A stretch of 63,651 nt of DNA from Thermodesulfobacteriota bacterium (lineage in GTDB: Bacteria; Desulfobacterota_D; UBA1144; Nemesobacterales; UBA2774): positions 1 to 63,651 of the forward strand of contig BQJP01000013.1 of the NCBI GenBank assembly GCA_021604765.1, given 5' to 3'. Position numbers and translations under genes: made by a program. Positions 19,366 through 27,697 of this stretch are shown piece after piece (the first letter of the stretch is position 1; each line of letters starts with the position of its first letter). The notes under the pieces are model-generated. The model was not told the origin of the DNA and did not search any database. It worked only from the letters and a program-made list of their open reading frames with translations.

Positions 19366-20205
19366 ATGACTAAATCAACATCAACAATTAAAGTTTTCTT
19401 AGTAAATGGTAAACCGCAAGGCTTACGTTTTGCTGAAATATCCAATTGGACAGGTAAAGCCATTGCATGTCCGAGGTCCGAACTTACAGAGTTGTTTAAA
19501 AGGGATGAAATTGATAATCAAGGCATTTATATATTATATGGAGTAGATCCTAAGACGGATGAAAATGCAATATATATTGGAGAAGCCGAAGAAGTAAAAA
19601 GAAGACTTAAGCAGCAAAGAGAAAAAGATTATTGGAATAACGTAATAATCTTTACTAGCAAAGATGATAATTTAACAAAAGCACATGTTAAATACTTAGA
19701 GTCAAATCTTATACTAAGAGCAAACAAATTGTCTAAAGCTAAAACTATGAATTCAACATTATCTTCAACAAAGTTGCCCGAATCGGATGAAGCAGATATG
19801 AACGTCTTTTTGGATAAGATGTATCAGCTACTTCCAATATTAGGACTTAATAGTTTTACTCAAGAATTAGATCAAGATGACAAGAATACTGATATGCTTT
19901 ATTACACTATTAAAGGATTAACTGCTCGGGGGAAACGTACTCCTAATGGTTTCATGGTCTTTGAAAATTCACAAACAGTTAAGAATCACAGACCATCAGC
20001 TACGTCGATAAAAAGGATAAGAGAAAGACTGATAAAAGATCAAATTTTAATACCTAACAACGGACATCTAATATTCACGAAAGATTATGAATTTAGTAGT
20101 CCTAGTTATGCAGGAGGAGTAGTATGCGGTGGTAATACAAATGGACTCAAGGACTGGAAAAACAAAAAAGGTATTCCTCTTGGTAAACTAGAACTTTCAT
20201 CATAG
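19366..20205 (+). CDS. GIY-YIG nuclease domain protein with C-terminal DUF4357
   Basis: A 279-residue protein. The N-terminal segment IKVFLVNGKPQGLRFAEISN is the usual lead-in, then a GIY-YIG domain with GIY at 53-55, YIG at 70-72, and a downstream Arg-rich helix (EEVKRRLKQQ). The C-terminal YAGGVVCGGNTNGLKDWKNKKG resembles DUF4357. GIY-YIG domains are single-strand-nicking nucleases; members of this two-domain family are widespread in accessory DNA and poorly studied, and may act in defence or as a homing-like or toxin function. It is the first gene inside the left end. Confidence 0.8.
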   Translation: MTKSTSTIKVFLVNGKPQGLRFAEISNWTGKAIACPRSELTELFKRDEIDNQGIYILYGVDPKTDENAIYIGEAEEVKRRLKQQREKDYWNNVIIFTSKDDNLTKAHVKYLESNLILRANKLSKAKTMNSTLSSTKLPESDEADMNVFLDKMYQLLPILGLNSFTQELDQDDKNTDMLYYTIKGLTARGKRTPNGFMVFENSQTVKNHRPSATSIKRIRERLIKDQILIPNNGHLIFTKDYEFSSPSYAGGVVCGGNTNGLKDWKNKKGIPLGKLELSS

Positions 20206-20511
20206 CAATATGCAGTTCTGAATAGGGATCATTATAAAGAGTCGTTAGAACAAAATAAAGTAAGTTTTAGTTTATTTGATTCCCCTTGAAAAAAATTTTT
20301 TGCAGATTGCACAACCCATACCTATGAATACAAAAAGACATAACTCCCACTTACGATTTTATATTTTGTCTATATGAATTTTCTTTCCCTTTACTATATA
20401 GTAACACACTGTTACTATTGAAAATTTTAATAAAATTCGATTTCTTTACATCTACCATATCTCTACTCTATAATAAGAATATATGATCCTAAATAAGGAG
20501 GTCTAAGAAGT
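20206..20511. promoter_or_regulatory. control region upstream of the replication/excision operon
   Basis: No gene. It contains a 10-bp palindrome ACTATATAGT (20393-20402) overlapping a perfect inverted repeat TAGTAAC-ACACT-GTTACTA (20399-20417), then TTTACA (20445-20450) and TATAAT (20469-20474) with an 18-base spacer. AAGGAGG at 20495-20501 precedes the ATG at 20512. The dyad just before the -35 is a good candidate operator for an island repressor; no repressor gene is obvious. Confidence 0.65.
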
Positions 20512-20706
20512 ATGAAAAAAACAACAGTACAATTAAAAACTCTCGCGGATATTTATGATATACCACTCGGATCACTCCGAAAATTGGCCAGCAAAAGAGA
20601 GTTTCCCGGCATATTGAAACGAAAGGGTACCAGGACAATTTACGTGGATTTAAGAAAATTTGACGAATGGTTCAGGAATGCTGAGTTAACAGGAGAAAAT
20701 AATTAA
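20512..20706 (+). CDS. excisionase-like helix-turn-helix DNA-binding protein
   Basis: A 64-residue basic protein. VQLKTLADIYDIPLGSLRKL is a MerR/AlpA-like winged HTH lead, followed by SKREFPGILKRKGTRTIYVD, the usual wing, and a short DEWF tail. Proteins of this size and fold serve as excisionases (Xis/AlpA) or transcription activators of integrated elements. It begins an operon, with only 2 bases between its stop and the start of the replication ATPase gene. Confidence 0.75.
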   Translation: MKKTTVQLKTLADIYDIPLGSLRKLASKREFPGILKRKGTRTIYVDLRKFDEWFRNAELTGENN

Positions 20707-20708
20707 TT

Positions 20709-22193
20709 ATGAGCAAAGAAGTTGAAGATTATCGACCATCTCATAACAGTGTTTTGTTTGGTACTATACAGGAAGCGGAACAACACTATCTTGGTTATAT
20801 CTTAACACTAGGAGTAATTAAAAATGACTGCTTGAATAGTGCTGATGAAGATATCTTTTATACGGAGACACACAGGATAATTTTCAATGCTATTAAGGAA
20901 GTTCATCAAGAGGGATTGAATATTAATATAGCAGCTGTTGCTGAAAAACTCAGAATAGTTCAGAAACCAGACAAAGAACCCTGGGTATCGTATTTAACTT
21001 ATTTAGTTCACATAGCATATCCAGTCCCTAATCTCGCATTAAAAGAAATAAAAAGGAGTGCCAAATATAGAAAAATAGGTGAGGATGCATATAAAATTTA
21101 TCAGGCCTGTAAACAACAAAGAGATGATATCATTGATGAGAAGTTAAATAAGTTGAAAGAATATCAGCAAATCGATTCCGATGATTCAAATACTCTTAAA
21201 ACCATTTCAGCCAAAGACTTGATTAATATAGACAAACCGAAATCCCTTTGGTGGGAATTACTTTATCCAGGCTTAATATCCCAAGTTAACTCCGAACCTG
21301 GAGTTGGAAAAACTACACTCGCCTATAATATAGCTTGCCATGGAGCCTTGAATAATCCTTTTCTGGGAGTTCATTATTCTAAGAAGATCAAGACTCTGTA
21401 TATTGATTTAGAAACACCAACATGGTTATGTAAGCAAAAGATAGAATCAATATGCAATAATCGACCGGAAGATTTTCATTTATTGAACTCTATATCGTTA
21501 AAAAAAGATATTGAGAAACTGATTAATACATGTAAAAGGGGCAATTTTGACCTAGTTATTATAGATACTCAAAGTAGAGCATTAGATCTAGAAGATGAAA
21601 ATTCTAATAGTGAGTCGAATAGAGCGGCGGGACTATTACGGCGATTAACAAAAGAGACTAGTGTTGCAATTATGTTGATGCACCACACGAAGAAAGCAGA
21701 TTTTGGAAGAGAAGTCTATAGGGGAAGAGGCGCTTCAGCAATTTCAGGTGCTGTAGATATCGTAGCAAATCTGGAATCGGTTGATGCTTATACCCTTAAG
21801 CTGAATATAGCAAAGAATCGGGCGAGTCCTAATCAATCAATTTCAATGAAGAAGCTTGGTGATGACAAATTTGATTTTTTGGGTTCGGATTTGAATATAG
21901 AGATTAAGTTGATTCAAAAAGCGATAATAGAGCTAAGCGCGCAACAAGATTCTGTAAATCAGAAATCAATAATTAAACATTTAAGAGGCAGAATTGGAGA
22001 AAAGCGAATTATAGATATTCTAAAACAGGGTGTAGGTAAATTTTGGAACAAGATTCCAGGGAGAAAAAATGAAAGTTTATTTGTATCTATAGAGGGTCAA
22101 TATTCTGAATTTGAGCAGTCAGAATTTCAAAATGGCAAAACGGCAACTACTAATAAAATTGATTTTGCCGTTTTAAAAGATGAATTTAATTAA
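20709..22193 (+). CDS. replication ATPase: DnaB N-terminal-like domain plus RepA/AAA_25 domain
   Basis: A 494-residue protein. The N-terminal part (about 10-110) matches the DnaB-helicase N-terminal domain (EAEQHYLGYIL ... DIFYTETHRIIFNAIKEV). The middle holds a RecA-like hexameric ATPase of the RepA/AAA_25 type: Walker A EPGVGKTT (196-203), Walker B LVIIDTQSRAL, and the MLMHHTKK motif. The C-terminal tail is winged-helix-like. It is too short for a full DnaB and has no primase, so it is likely the replicative helicase or initiator of the island. Iteron-like repeats lie 54 bases downstream. Confidence 0.85.
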   Translation: MSKEVEDYRPSHNSVLFGTIQEAEQHYLGYILTLGVIKNDCLNSADEDIFYTETHRIIFNAIKEVHQEGLNINIAAVAEKLRIVQKPDKEPWVSYLTYLVHIAYPVPNLALKEIKRSAKYRKIGEDAYKIYQACKQQRDDIIDEKLNKLKEYQQIDSDDSNTLKTISAKDLINIDKPKSLWWELLYPGLISQVNSEPGVGKTTLAYNIACHGALNNPFLGVHYSKKIKTLYIDLETPTWLCKQKIESICNNRPEDFHLLNSISLKKDIEKLINTCKRGNFDLVIIDTQSRALDLEDENSNSESNRAAGLLRRLTKETSVAIMLMHHTKKADFGREVYRGRGASAISGAVDIVANLESVDAYTLKLNIAKNRASPNQSISMKKLGDDKFDFLGSDLNIEIKLIQKAIIELSAQQDSVNQKSIIKHLRGRIGEKRIIDILKQGVGKFWNKIPGRKNESLFVSIEGQYSEFEQSEFQNGKTATTNKIDFAVLKDEFN

Positions 22194-22246
22194 GGATTGT
22201 ACTGATCGTGCAATATCAAAAGGTATATATTTCTACTTTGCAAAGA

Positions 22247-22286
22247 AAATGTTACAAATGTTACAAAATTTCATATATTTCATATA
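22247..22286 (+). repeat. iteron-like tandem repeats downstream of the replication gene
   Basis: Two tandem copies of AAATGTTAC (22247-22264) and, five bases later, two tandem copies of TTTCATATA (22269-22286), all in an AT-rich stretch. Such pairs next to a replication ATPase suggest a replication origin or an operator for the next gene. Confidence 0.55.
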
Positions 22287-22301
22287 TAAGGAGAGACTCA
22301 A

Positions 22302-22733
22302 ATGGAAAGAATAAAACTTGTGAAGGAATCAATAGAAAATAAGTTGCCAAGAGTTAAGAACCGAATTTCAAAAAAAAGTATCATTGATGCCATTGTAGGG
22401 TCCGGAGGATCGGTAAGCTTAATTGCTCAAAGGTGTGGTGTGACCCGTCAAACTATTTACAGATGGTTTGAGAGGCATCCTGATTTATCGGAACATGTTG
22501 AAAGGGACAGAGAGTTGTGGGCAGAAATTGCATTAAATAATGTATTAAAATCAGTTAGTAATGGTAATCATAAGGCATGTACTCAAATTCTCGAAAAGTA
22601 TGGAAAACATTTAGGTTGGGGAAAATCTCCCGAAGAACCTGGGGGTATCAGCAAAGTCGAGATTACATATGTCACTACACCCGAAACTGAACCATATTCG
22701 GATGGAACAAAGAACTTACAATCGTCAAGATGA
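22302..22733 (+). CDS. terminase-small-subunit-like HTH protein
   Basis: A 143-residue protein whose central part is a homeodomain-like HTH (VSLIAQRCGVTRQTIYRWFE), followed by helices EIALNNVLKSVSNGNHKACTQI and KYGKHLGWG. This matches phage small-terminase-like (phBC6A51-type) DNA-binding proteins. There is no large terminase, portal or capsid gene nearby. In phage satellites a lone TerS homologue redirects helper-phage packaging; that role is inference here. AAGGAGAG precedes the ATG. Confidence 0.65.
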   Translation: MERIKLVKESIENKLPRVKNRISKKSIIDAIVGSGGSVSLIAQRCGVTRQTIYRWFERHPDLSEHVERDRELWAEIALNNVLKSVSNGNHKACTQILEKYGKHLGWGKSPEEPGGISKVEITYVTTPETEPYSDGTKNLQSSR

Positions 22734-22800
22734 TTTTATATGAACCTGTTATAAAAATATAAGATCGAATTCAATCATAACATCATTTATTGAACATTTA

Positions 22801-23250
22801 TTATAATGCTAACACTATGGTCAAGCAGTTTTGCATTTCGTTTAATAATATTTCAATTTCTCTGTCACTAGATGGGAATGCTCCTGCTTCATGTACATAA
22901 TGATTTCGTTTGTTGACTATTTTATCTTGAAAATAATCTACTTGAGGTCGGGTTAAACTACCAGATAGGGAAGAATGATGATGAGGTCTGATCAAAGATC
23001 TTAAATATGATCCCAGACTATTCCCATTTACATTACAATTATGATACGTCACAAAATTCTTCAAACTTGTATCAAGCGCCCTGGTACTATGTAATAGTTG
23101 AAGTAATAGTTTCCTTTTATTGCTTCTTATTCTTCTGCACAAATAAACATCTTGGTATTCATTTATAATTGTAGGTTCTTGACCAGAGAAACAAGGAGTG
23201 CCAGCGATTAGTGATTGCATAGCTCTTATTCTTCGTCTATGACTAGCCAT
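22801..23250 (-). CDS. HEPN-like protein, candidate RNase (third gene of operon)
   Basis: A 149-residue protein rich in Arg and His at the N-terminus. The C-terminal half holds KRNHYVHEAGAF with R115-x4-H120, the R(x4-6)H catalytic motif of HEPN ribonucleases, followed by a long amphipathic helix (IEILLNEMQNCLTIVL). HEPN proteins commonly act as RNA-cleaving toxins in abortive-infection systems. Its start overlaps the end of the upstream gene by 8 bases, so the two are translationally coupled. No specific HEPN family is recognised. Confidence 0.55.
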   Translation of the reverse strand: MASHRRRIRAMQSLIAGTPCFSGQEPTIINEYQDVYLCRRIRSNKRKLLLQLLHSTRALDTSLKNFVTYHNCNVNGNSLGSYLRSLIRPHHHSSLSGSLTRPQVDYFQDKIVNKRNHYVHEAGAFPSSDREIEILLNEMQNCLTIVLAL

Positions 23251-24166
23251 GATAACGATACTCCATGTTAATTTTAAATTCTGAAATCATATTTTCAATA
23301 TCAATAGCCTCATTGGGAACTACTACAGACCATCCGGCATAAGCAGCTGCTCTGAGTGGTTTATAAGTATCGTTTCTATTTTGGGGTAATTCATCAACAA
23401 ATAAGAAGTTAAATGGGAATTTGTTAGAATGATATGGAATACCATCATCTAAAACAAAGTTCAAGTTTATTGAGATATCACTTAAAGAGCTAAGAGTTCT
23501 GAAATATTGTCTCTCTTTTGCTTTAGTATTAGCTAGGATCGAATTATTGTATAGATATAAATTATCATTTCTAATTGTTCTTTTTTTCCCTCCATATTCT
23601 GCAATATACGAAATATTTTCTGATTTAAGTTTTGAGAAATCATGATTCAATAGATTTAATATCTCTTCAGTGGAAGATATTGTGTCATATTGAGTTTCAT
23701 GATCCTTTTCCTTTATTGAAAATTCGTATAGTAGTGCGAATCTATCTAGTGCTTGTTTTTTAATTTTGCCGAATCTTGCAAATTCTCTCATATTAAGATT
23801 AGTATTATCATCTTTTTTAATATAATCAGTAAGCTTAGGCATTTCATCGTCACTAAAGACTCGATCAAAATCTCTATTAAAAAATGTAAAATCAGAAGAT
23901 ACCATGTACGGGACTAGAAGCACATACTTTGTATGAACTGGTAAGACCAGTTTGCTTAAAATTAACCGGGAAGAGAAGTTCCAAGGAGATATTATATCAT
24001 TTGCATTTGGACTAAATATAGCAAAGGTATTGCCCATACCACCAATAAGTAGGTCTGGAGGTGAATACAGTAATGGATGGTCAGGCCTTGGTGCTAAAAC
24101 GTATTCTTGACCTAATCTTTTCTCTAAGTAAGCCGCAATTTTAAAAGGGTTAATTTTTATTTTCAT
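23243..24166 (-). CDS. unknown protein between two HEPN-like genes
   Basis: A 307-residue protein with no family that I recognise. It starts with an amphipathic helix and LGQEYVLAPRPDHPLLYSPPD, then alternating strands and helices (LVLPVHTKYVLLVPY), a charged middle, and an AAAYAGWSVVVPNEA stretch near the C-terminus. The first 90 residues vaguely recall a restriction-endonuclease fold (PPD, then a strand), but no E-x-K is present, so a catalytic claim is not justified. AGGA lies close before the ATG. The gap to the upstream gene is 63 bases, and it overlaps the downstream HEPN gene. Confidence 0.6.
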   Translation of the reverse strand: MKIKINPFKIAAYLEKRLGQEYVLAPRPDHPLLYSPPDLLIGGMGNTFAIFSPNANDIISPWNFSSRLILSKLVLPVHTKYVLLVPYMVSSDFTFFNRDFDRVFSDDEMPKLTDYIKKDDNTNLNMREFARFGKIKKQALDRFALLYEFSIKEKDHETQYDTISSTEEILNLLNHDFSKLKSENISYIAEYGGKKRTIRNDNLYLYNNSILANTKAKERQYFRTLSSLSDISINLNFVLDDGIPYHSNKFPFNFLFVDELPQNRNDTYKPLRAAAYAGWSVVVPNEAIDIENMISEFKINMEYRYHG

Positions 24167-24229
24167 AATCCTAGGTTTGTTAATCTGATTATCTTATATA
24201 TATTGAAAAAAATATTTTATGAGTTTTTC

Positions 24230-24907
24230 TCAGGTTATATTCCATAATGAACTAAAATCATAAGATTCCAAAGGATTGATTTGATTTACTATATAATAGT
24301 CCTTTATAATTGGCAAAGATTCGCAAACTAGATTTAATAAGAATTGTTTTGGATATACAAGTTCATATCGTCTGAACCCAAATGAATAAAAAGGGGATGA
24401 GGCATTTCTTTCAAAGCCGTATCCAGGTATTCGAAATTCATGTATCAAATGATTCCTATATATATATAACAATTCAGAATGTTTTGCATTCTTGATTTTT
24501 TTGATCTCACTATCATCTTCAATAAATTGAACTAGTTCTTGTTCATGAAGATCAATTTCATCAATGTTTAATGACAAAATAGATCCTTTTGTGTTAATTA
24601 CATTTACTAATCTTGATTTTATATATCTGCATAATTTATTTGTGATTAATTTAGGCTCTTCTTGCAAGTTCCAATATAGTTGTATTAAGCTAACTTTATT
24701 AGAACCATCCCAGTTTGCGACTTCCTCAATATATTTTACAAACTTTTTGTGATTAGATTTGCTAAGATTTAATGTACGTGAAATACAATCTATGATCGAA
24801 TAAATCAGGATTTTAGAATATAGGGTTGATTCTAACGACTTAATTCTTTCTAATTCTTCTTCAAAATATGCTAAATACCTCTCTATATCAGAAAGACGGG
24901 ATTCCAT
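24230..24907 (-). CDS. HEPN-like protein (first gene of operon)
   Basis: A 225-residue, mainly helical protein. YIYRNHLIHEFRIPGYG contains R151-x4-H156, again an R(x4-6)H HEPN signature, with the RNHLIHEF context typical of HEPN helix 3. An N-terminal coiled segment (about 1-30) and a helix-rich middle precede it. It differs clearly in sequence from the 149-residue protein downstream, so the pair is not a simple duplication. TATAAT (minus strand, 24915-24920) ends 7 bases before the ATG, so the transcript may be leaderless. Confidence 0.55.
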   Translation of the reverse strand: MESRLSDIERYLAYFEEELERIKSLESTLYSKILIYSIIDCISRTLNLSKSNHKKFVKYIEEVANWDGSNKVSLIQLYWNLQEEPKLITNKLCRYIKSRLVNVINTKGSILSLNIDEIDLHEQELVQFIEDDSEIKKIKNAKHSELLYIYRNHLIHEFRIPGYGFERNASSPFYSFGFRRYELVYPKQFLLNLVCESLPIIKDYYIVNQINPLESYDFSSLWNIT

Positions 24908-24914
24908 ATGCGAT

Positions 24915-24920
24915 ATTATA
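24915..24920 (-). promoter_or_regulatory. -10 box of the HEPN operon
   Basis: TATAAT on the minus strand, 7 bases before the start codon, with a weak TTTAAA 17 bases further upstream. No ribosome site is seen, which fits leaderless initiation. Confidence 0.45.
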
Positions 24921-25045
24921 ATTCGGTTTTAAGTATTTTAAAAACAAAGCAGGGTTTATTAATATACAAGATATGCATAATTGAGTCCCAGAAAGTTCTA
25001 GTAAATCTATAAATAGGTTTTCTTATAGAGCTCCCCATTAAGTAT

Positions 25046-27055
25046 TTATATTTCAGATATGCCACAATACTTTAAGAATTCATATGTTTCATCATAAAAG
25101 CTCGGTGGGCGTGTGTAATCTCTTTCATCACCCTTGGGAACAAAAATTACCATTCCCTGACGTGCTCTCGTTAATAGTACCCTATAAGCATTGGCTAGAT
25201 AAACACGTTTATATGGATCATTGATATTTTGCCACTTGGTTCCTTTAAAAGCGTGGAGGCTCCATTTATCTTTAACTCGCCTAAAATCGGCATCCCAACA
25301 AACAGCAGTCCAATCTAGTTCCAGTCCTTGTATATCAAATTCTGTAGCAACCTCTTCTAGATAATAAGATGATCTGACGTCTTTTCTTCCATTCAGAAAC
25401 CAGACTTCAGGCTCTATTGAACTTTTTATATGGATTCCTTCGGGTTTAAGTCTAATACCACCTGAAGATGCTAATAGTCCAAAGCGTTCAGTTCCTCGTG
25501 ATTTTTCTCTTAACCATTCCCTAGCTTTCTTAATGTCTCTAGTAAGTACTAAGTGATATTTCTCTAATGAGGGATAAACATTCTTTGCATTCATGGCATT
25601 TCCATCAATAACAGCACCCACAAATTTTGACAGGTTTTCTGCTCTGTAAGAACGTAGTGAAACAGCAAGATGTAAGGCCTCTTCTTTCGTGGCGTTTAGA
25701 CCAGAAAGTTTAGATACTAAATTCTGGCCCCAGCTATAGTTTCTATTGGATACCTCACATGAATGATAAATGTCCCAATGCCTAAATCTCTTATTCAGTG
25801 CATCAAACCATTCGCTAAGGCCAGCTTCACCTGTGTTTATTTCCTGCCCGCCACCTATAAGACAAATAATTGTACACCAATCTTGCTTGCGATCCATGAG
25901 ACTAATTAAAAATTCAGGCTCGGATATATCAAATTCAGTTGCACCTCTCTTTTGCACCATAAATTTCTTAGCATGAGACCTATTCCATGCTCGTTGTGCC
26001 TCATCGAACACAACTATATTTTCTACTGGGGCTGCTTCAGATTTAAGACCTTCATCCCTAAAGTGATGAATGTTTTGTATGAAGGCAGCCACTTTTTGGA
26101 GAGCTTCATTTTTATAAATCTTTTCTCCTCGAGCTTTGGTAAGCGCAACTTCATCTCTTGCTAATGCTTCTTTTAGTACTTTAACAAGTGGACCATTACC
26201 AGAAAGAAATACTGCGTGTTCCTCTGTATCTTCTGTCCTGCGGGTTGATATATTAAGACCGGCAAGTGTTTTACCTGCACCGGGAACGCCAGTGACAAAG
26301 CAGATAGATTTTCTACGATGTTGTTTGGAATGGGCTATAATATGATAGATACAATCTGTTGTAAGGGTAAGATTCTCAGCACCAGCATCAGATCGAGAGA
26401 TTTCCTCAACTGAGTGCCCTTGATATAGTGCTTGAGCAGCTTCTACTATGGTAGGAGTAGGTTTGTAGCCACTTTCAGCCCATGAGTATCCTTCAAAGTT
26501 TCCAATCCGATTTTCCTGTGGCATATCAGAAAGAGCCCGAAAAATTAAATCAGAAAGATTCGTACCATTAGAAAGCAAAGGTTTTGAAACTTTGTCTTCA
26601 TACCAATAAAGTCTATTTGATATAAAAGTCGCATTTGTACAAACTAGGATTGGAACAATATATTTATTGTGGCTGCCTAAATGGAAGTTTTTTAGATCGA
26701 GAGCATAATCTACAACTTGATCAATTCCATCCCGATGATAAATTCTTGCACCAGTCTTATATTCTATAACAAAGACAATACCCTCGATTAATAGTACAAC
26801 ATCAACACGTTTACCCATTCTGGGGATTGAGAACTCAAAGAAAATTTCACCTGCCCGAACATTTTTTAACTGTTCTTTTAGATTTCTTATCTGCTCTTTC
26901 CACGCATTTATTTGTGTATCTTCCAGTGATGAAAAATGATGACTGTCTGCGAGCTTCCCAAGAGTTTGATCTTGGTGTGTTTCTAAAAATGCAGGAATAC
27001 TATTGTTGTAATAAGATTGATTAATCACTTTGAAACATCCTACAAGGATTTTCAT
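25046..27055 (-). CDS. DUF2075 (Schlafen-group-3-like) helicase with N-terminal PD-(D/E)XK nuclease
   Basis: A 669-residue protein. The N-terminal part has a nuclease signature: D85 in GKRVDVVLLI and E98-Y-K100 in FVIEYKTG, a PD-(D/E)XK core similar to NERD-type domains. It is followed by a superfamily I-like ATPase: Walker A VTGVPGAGKT (about residues 253-262), Walker B VVFDEAQRAW, and a C-terminal LLTRARQGMVIFVP motif. These are features of DUF2075/COG3410 proteins, which are frequent in defence islands and resemble the helicase part of group 3 Schlafens. The combination suggests a DNA- or RNA-degrading defence effector; its partner, if any, is unclear. Confidence 0.8.
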   Translation of the reverse strand: MKILVGCFKVINQSYYNNSIPAFLETHQDQTLGKLADSHHFSSLEDTQINAWKEQIRNLKEQLKNVRAGEIFFEFSIPRMGKRVDVVLLIEGIVFVIEYKTGARIYHRDGIDQVVDYALDLKNFHLGSHNKYIVPILVCTNATFISNRLYWYEDKVSKPLLSNGTNLSDLIFRALSDMPQENRIGNFEGYSWAESGYKPTPTIVEAAQALYQGHSVEEISRSDAGAENLTLTTDCIYHIIAHSKQHRRKSICFVTGVPGAGKTLAGLNISTRRTEDTEEHAVFLSGNGPLVKVLKEALARDEVALTKARGEKIYKNEALQKVAAFIQNIHHFRDEGLKSEAAPVENIVVFDEAQRAWNRSHAKKFMVQKRGATEFDISEPEFLISLMDRKQDWCTIICLIGGGQEINTGEAGLSEWFDALNKRFRHWDIYHSCEVSNRNYSWGQNLVSKLSGLNATKEEALHLAVSLRSYRAENLSKFVGAVIDGNAMNAKNVYPSLEKYHLVLTRDIKKAREWLREKSRGTERFGLLASSGGIRLKPEGIHIKSSIEPEVWFLNGRKDVRSSYYLEEVATEFDIQGLELDWTAVCWDADFRRVKDKWSLHAFKGTKWQNINDPYKRVYLANAYRVLLTRARQGMVIFVPKGDERDYTRPPSFYDETYEFLKYCGISEI

Positions 27056-27213
27056 ATGTTTTCCAGCAAGATTTTTTGATACCTAAAATCCATTTTACTT
27101 TGACTGTAGGATTTATTTTATGATAAAGTCTAGTCTAATAAGATATCTAGGAAAGGATTAATAATAGAGTTGAGAGAGAGAAAGAAAGAAAGCACAAGTA
27201 GTATAACTGGATT

Positions 27214-27681
27214 TTATTTACAAAATTCTAATGAGTATATTTCTCCTTTTCTATATAACAATTCTGTGCCTACTAGATTCAATTGAGCTTTTCCTTTATA
27301 GGATAAATAATCTTTCATATTTTCGTATGACTTTGTAGGGACAGTAATCCAAAAGCAAATTGTATCTTCTTGATAGAACTCTGAATCAGCTCTTTCAATA
27401 TATATGTTGCCTATGGCATGTAAGTCTTCTCGCAGCCTATCTCTTTGATACCAAAGCTCATTAGGTTTAATATCGATTGTAGCGGCCATATTATCCTTAC
27501 ACTTTTTGGATGTTGTCGAGATAAGTCGTCCAGTCATTTCCATACTGATTCGCTCTTCGAATTCGCTATCATCGAAAATTCTTTGGTAGGCGTCATCGTT
27601 GAAAAGTATTTTTACATGCCAATCATTGATTGTTAGAATATACTTGCAGTTGTTTTGTTTACTTCTTTTATGGTTTGACAT
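27214..27681 (-). CDS. small partner of the large STAND ATPase, unknown
   Basis: A 155-residue protein of unknown family, with alternating strands (KYILTINDWHVKILF ... CFWITVPTKSYENM) and acidic helices. It starts 12 bases after the stop of the 1519-residue ATPase gene, so the two should form an operon. Its ATG lies inside a TTGAC...GTCAA dyad (27675-27697) that spans the junction. It may be a regulator, immunity factor or accessory sensor subunit; nothing in the sequence decides. Confidence 0.55.
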   Translation of the reverse strand: MSNHKRSKQNNCKYILTINDWHVKILFNDDAYQRIFDDSEFEERISMEMTGRLISTTSKKCKDNMAATIDIKPNELWYQRDRLREDLHAIGNIYIERADSEFYQEDTICFWITVPTKSYENMKDYLSYKGKAQLNLVGTELLYRKGEIYSLEFCK

Positions 27682-27697
27682 TATATAATATTGTCAA
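27675..27697. promoter_or_regulatory. imperfect dyad at the STAND gene / partner gene junction
   Basis: TTGACA ... TGTCAA arms surround a TATATAAT centre (18 of 23 positions symmetric). The inner 15 bases, ATTATATAATATTGT (27680-27694), recur exactly at 32260-32274 in front of the large gene. It is a candidate operator for autoregulation. Confidence 0.45.

Noticed and set aside
23243-24166. PD-(D/E)XK nuclease in the middle protein of the HEPN operon
   Set aside because: The PPD segment and following strand are suggestive, but no E-x-K pair follows, so a catalytic site cannot be claimed.
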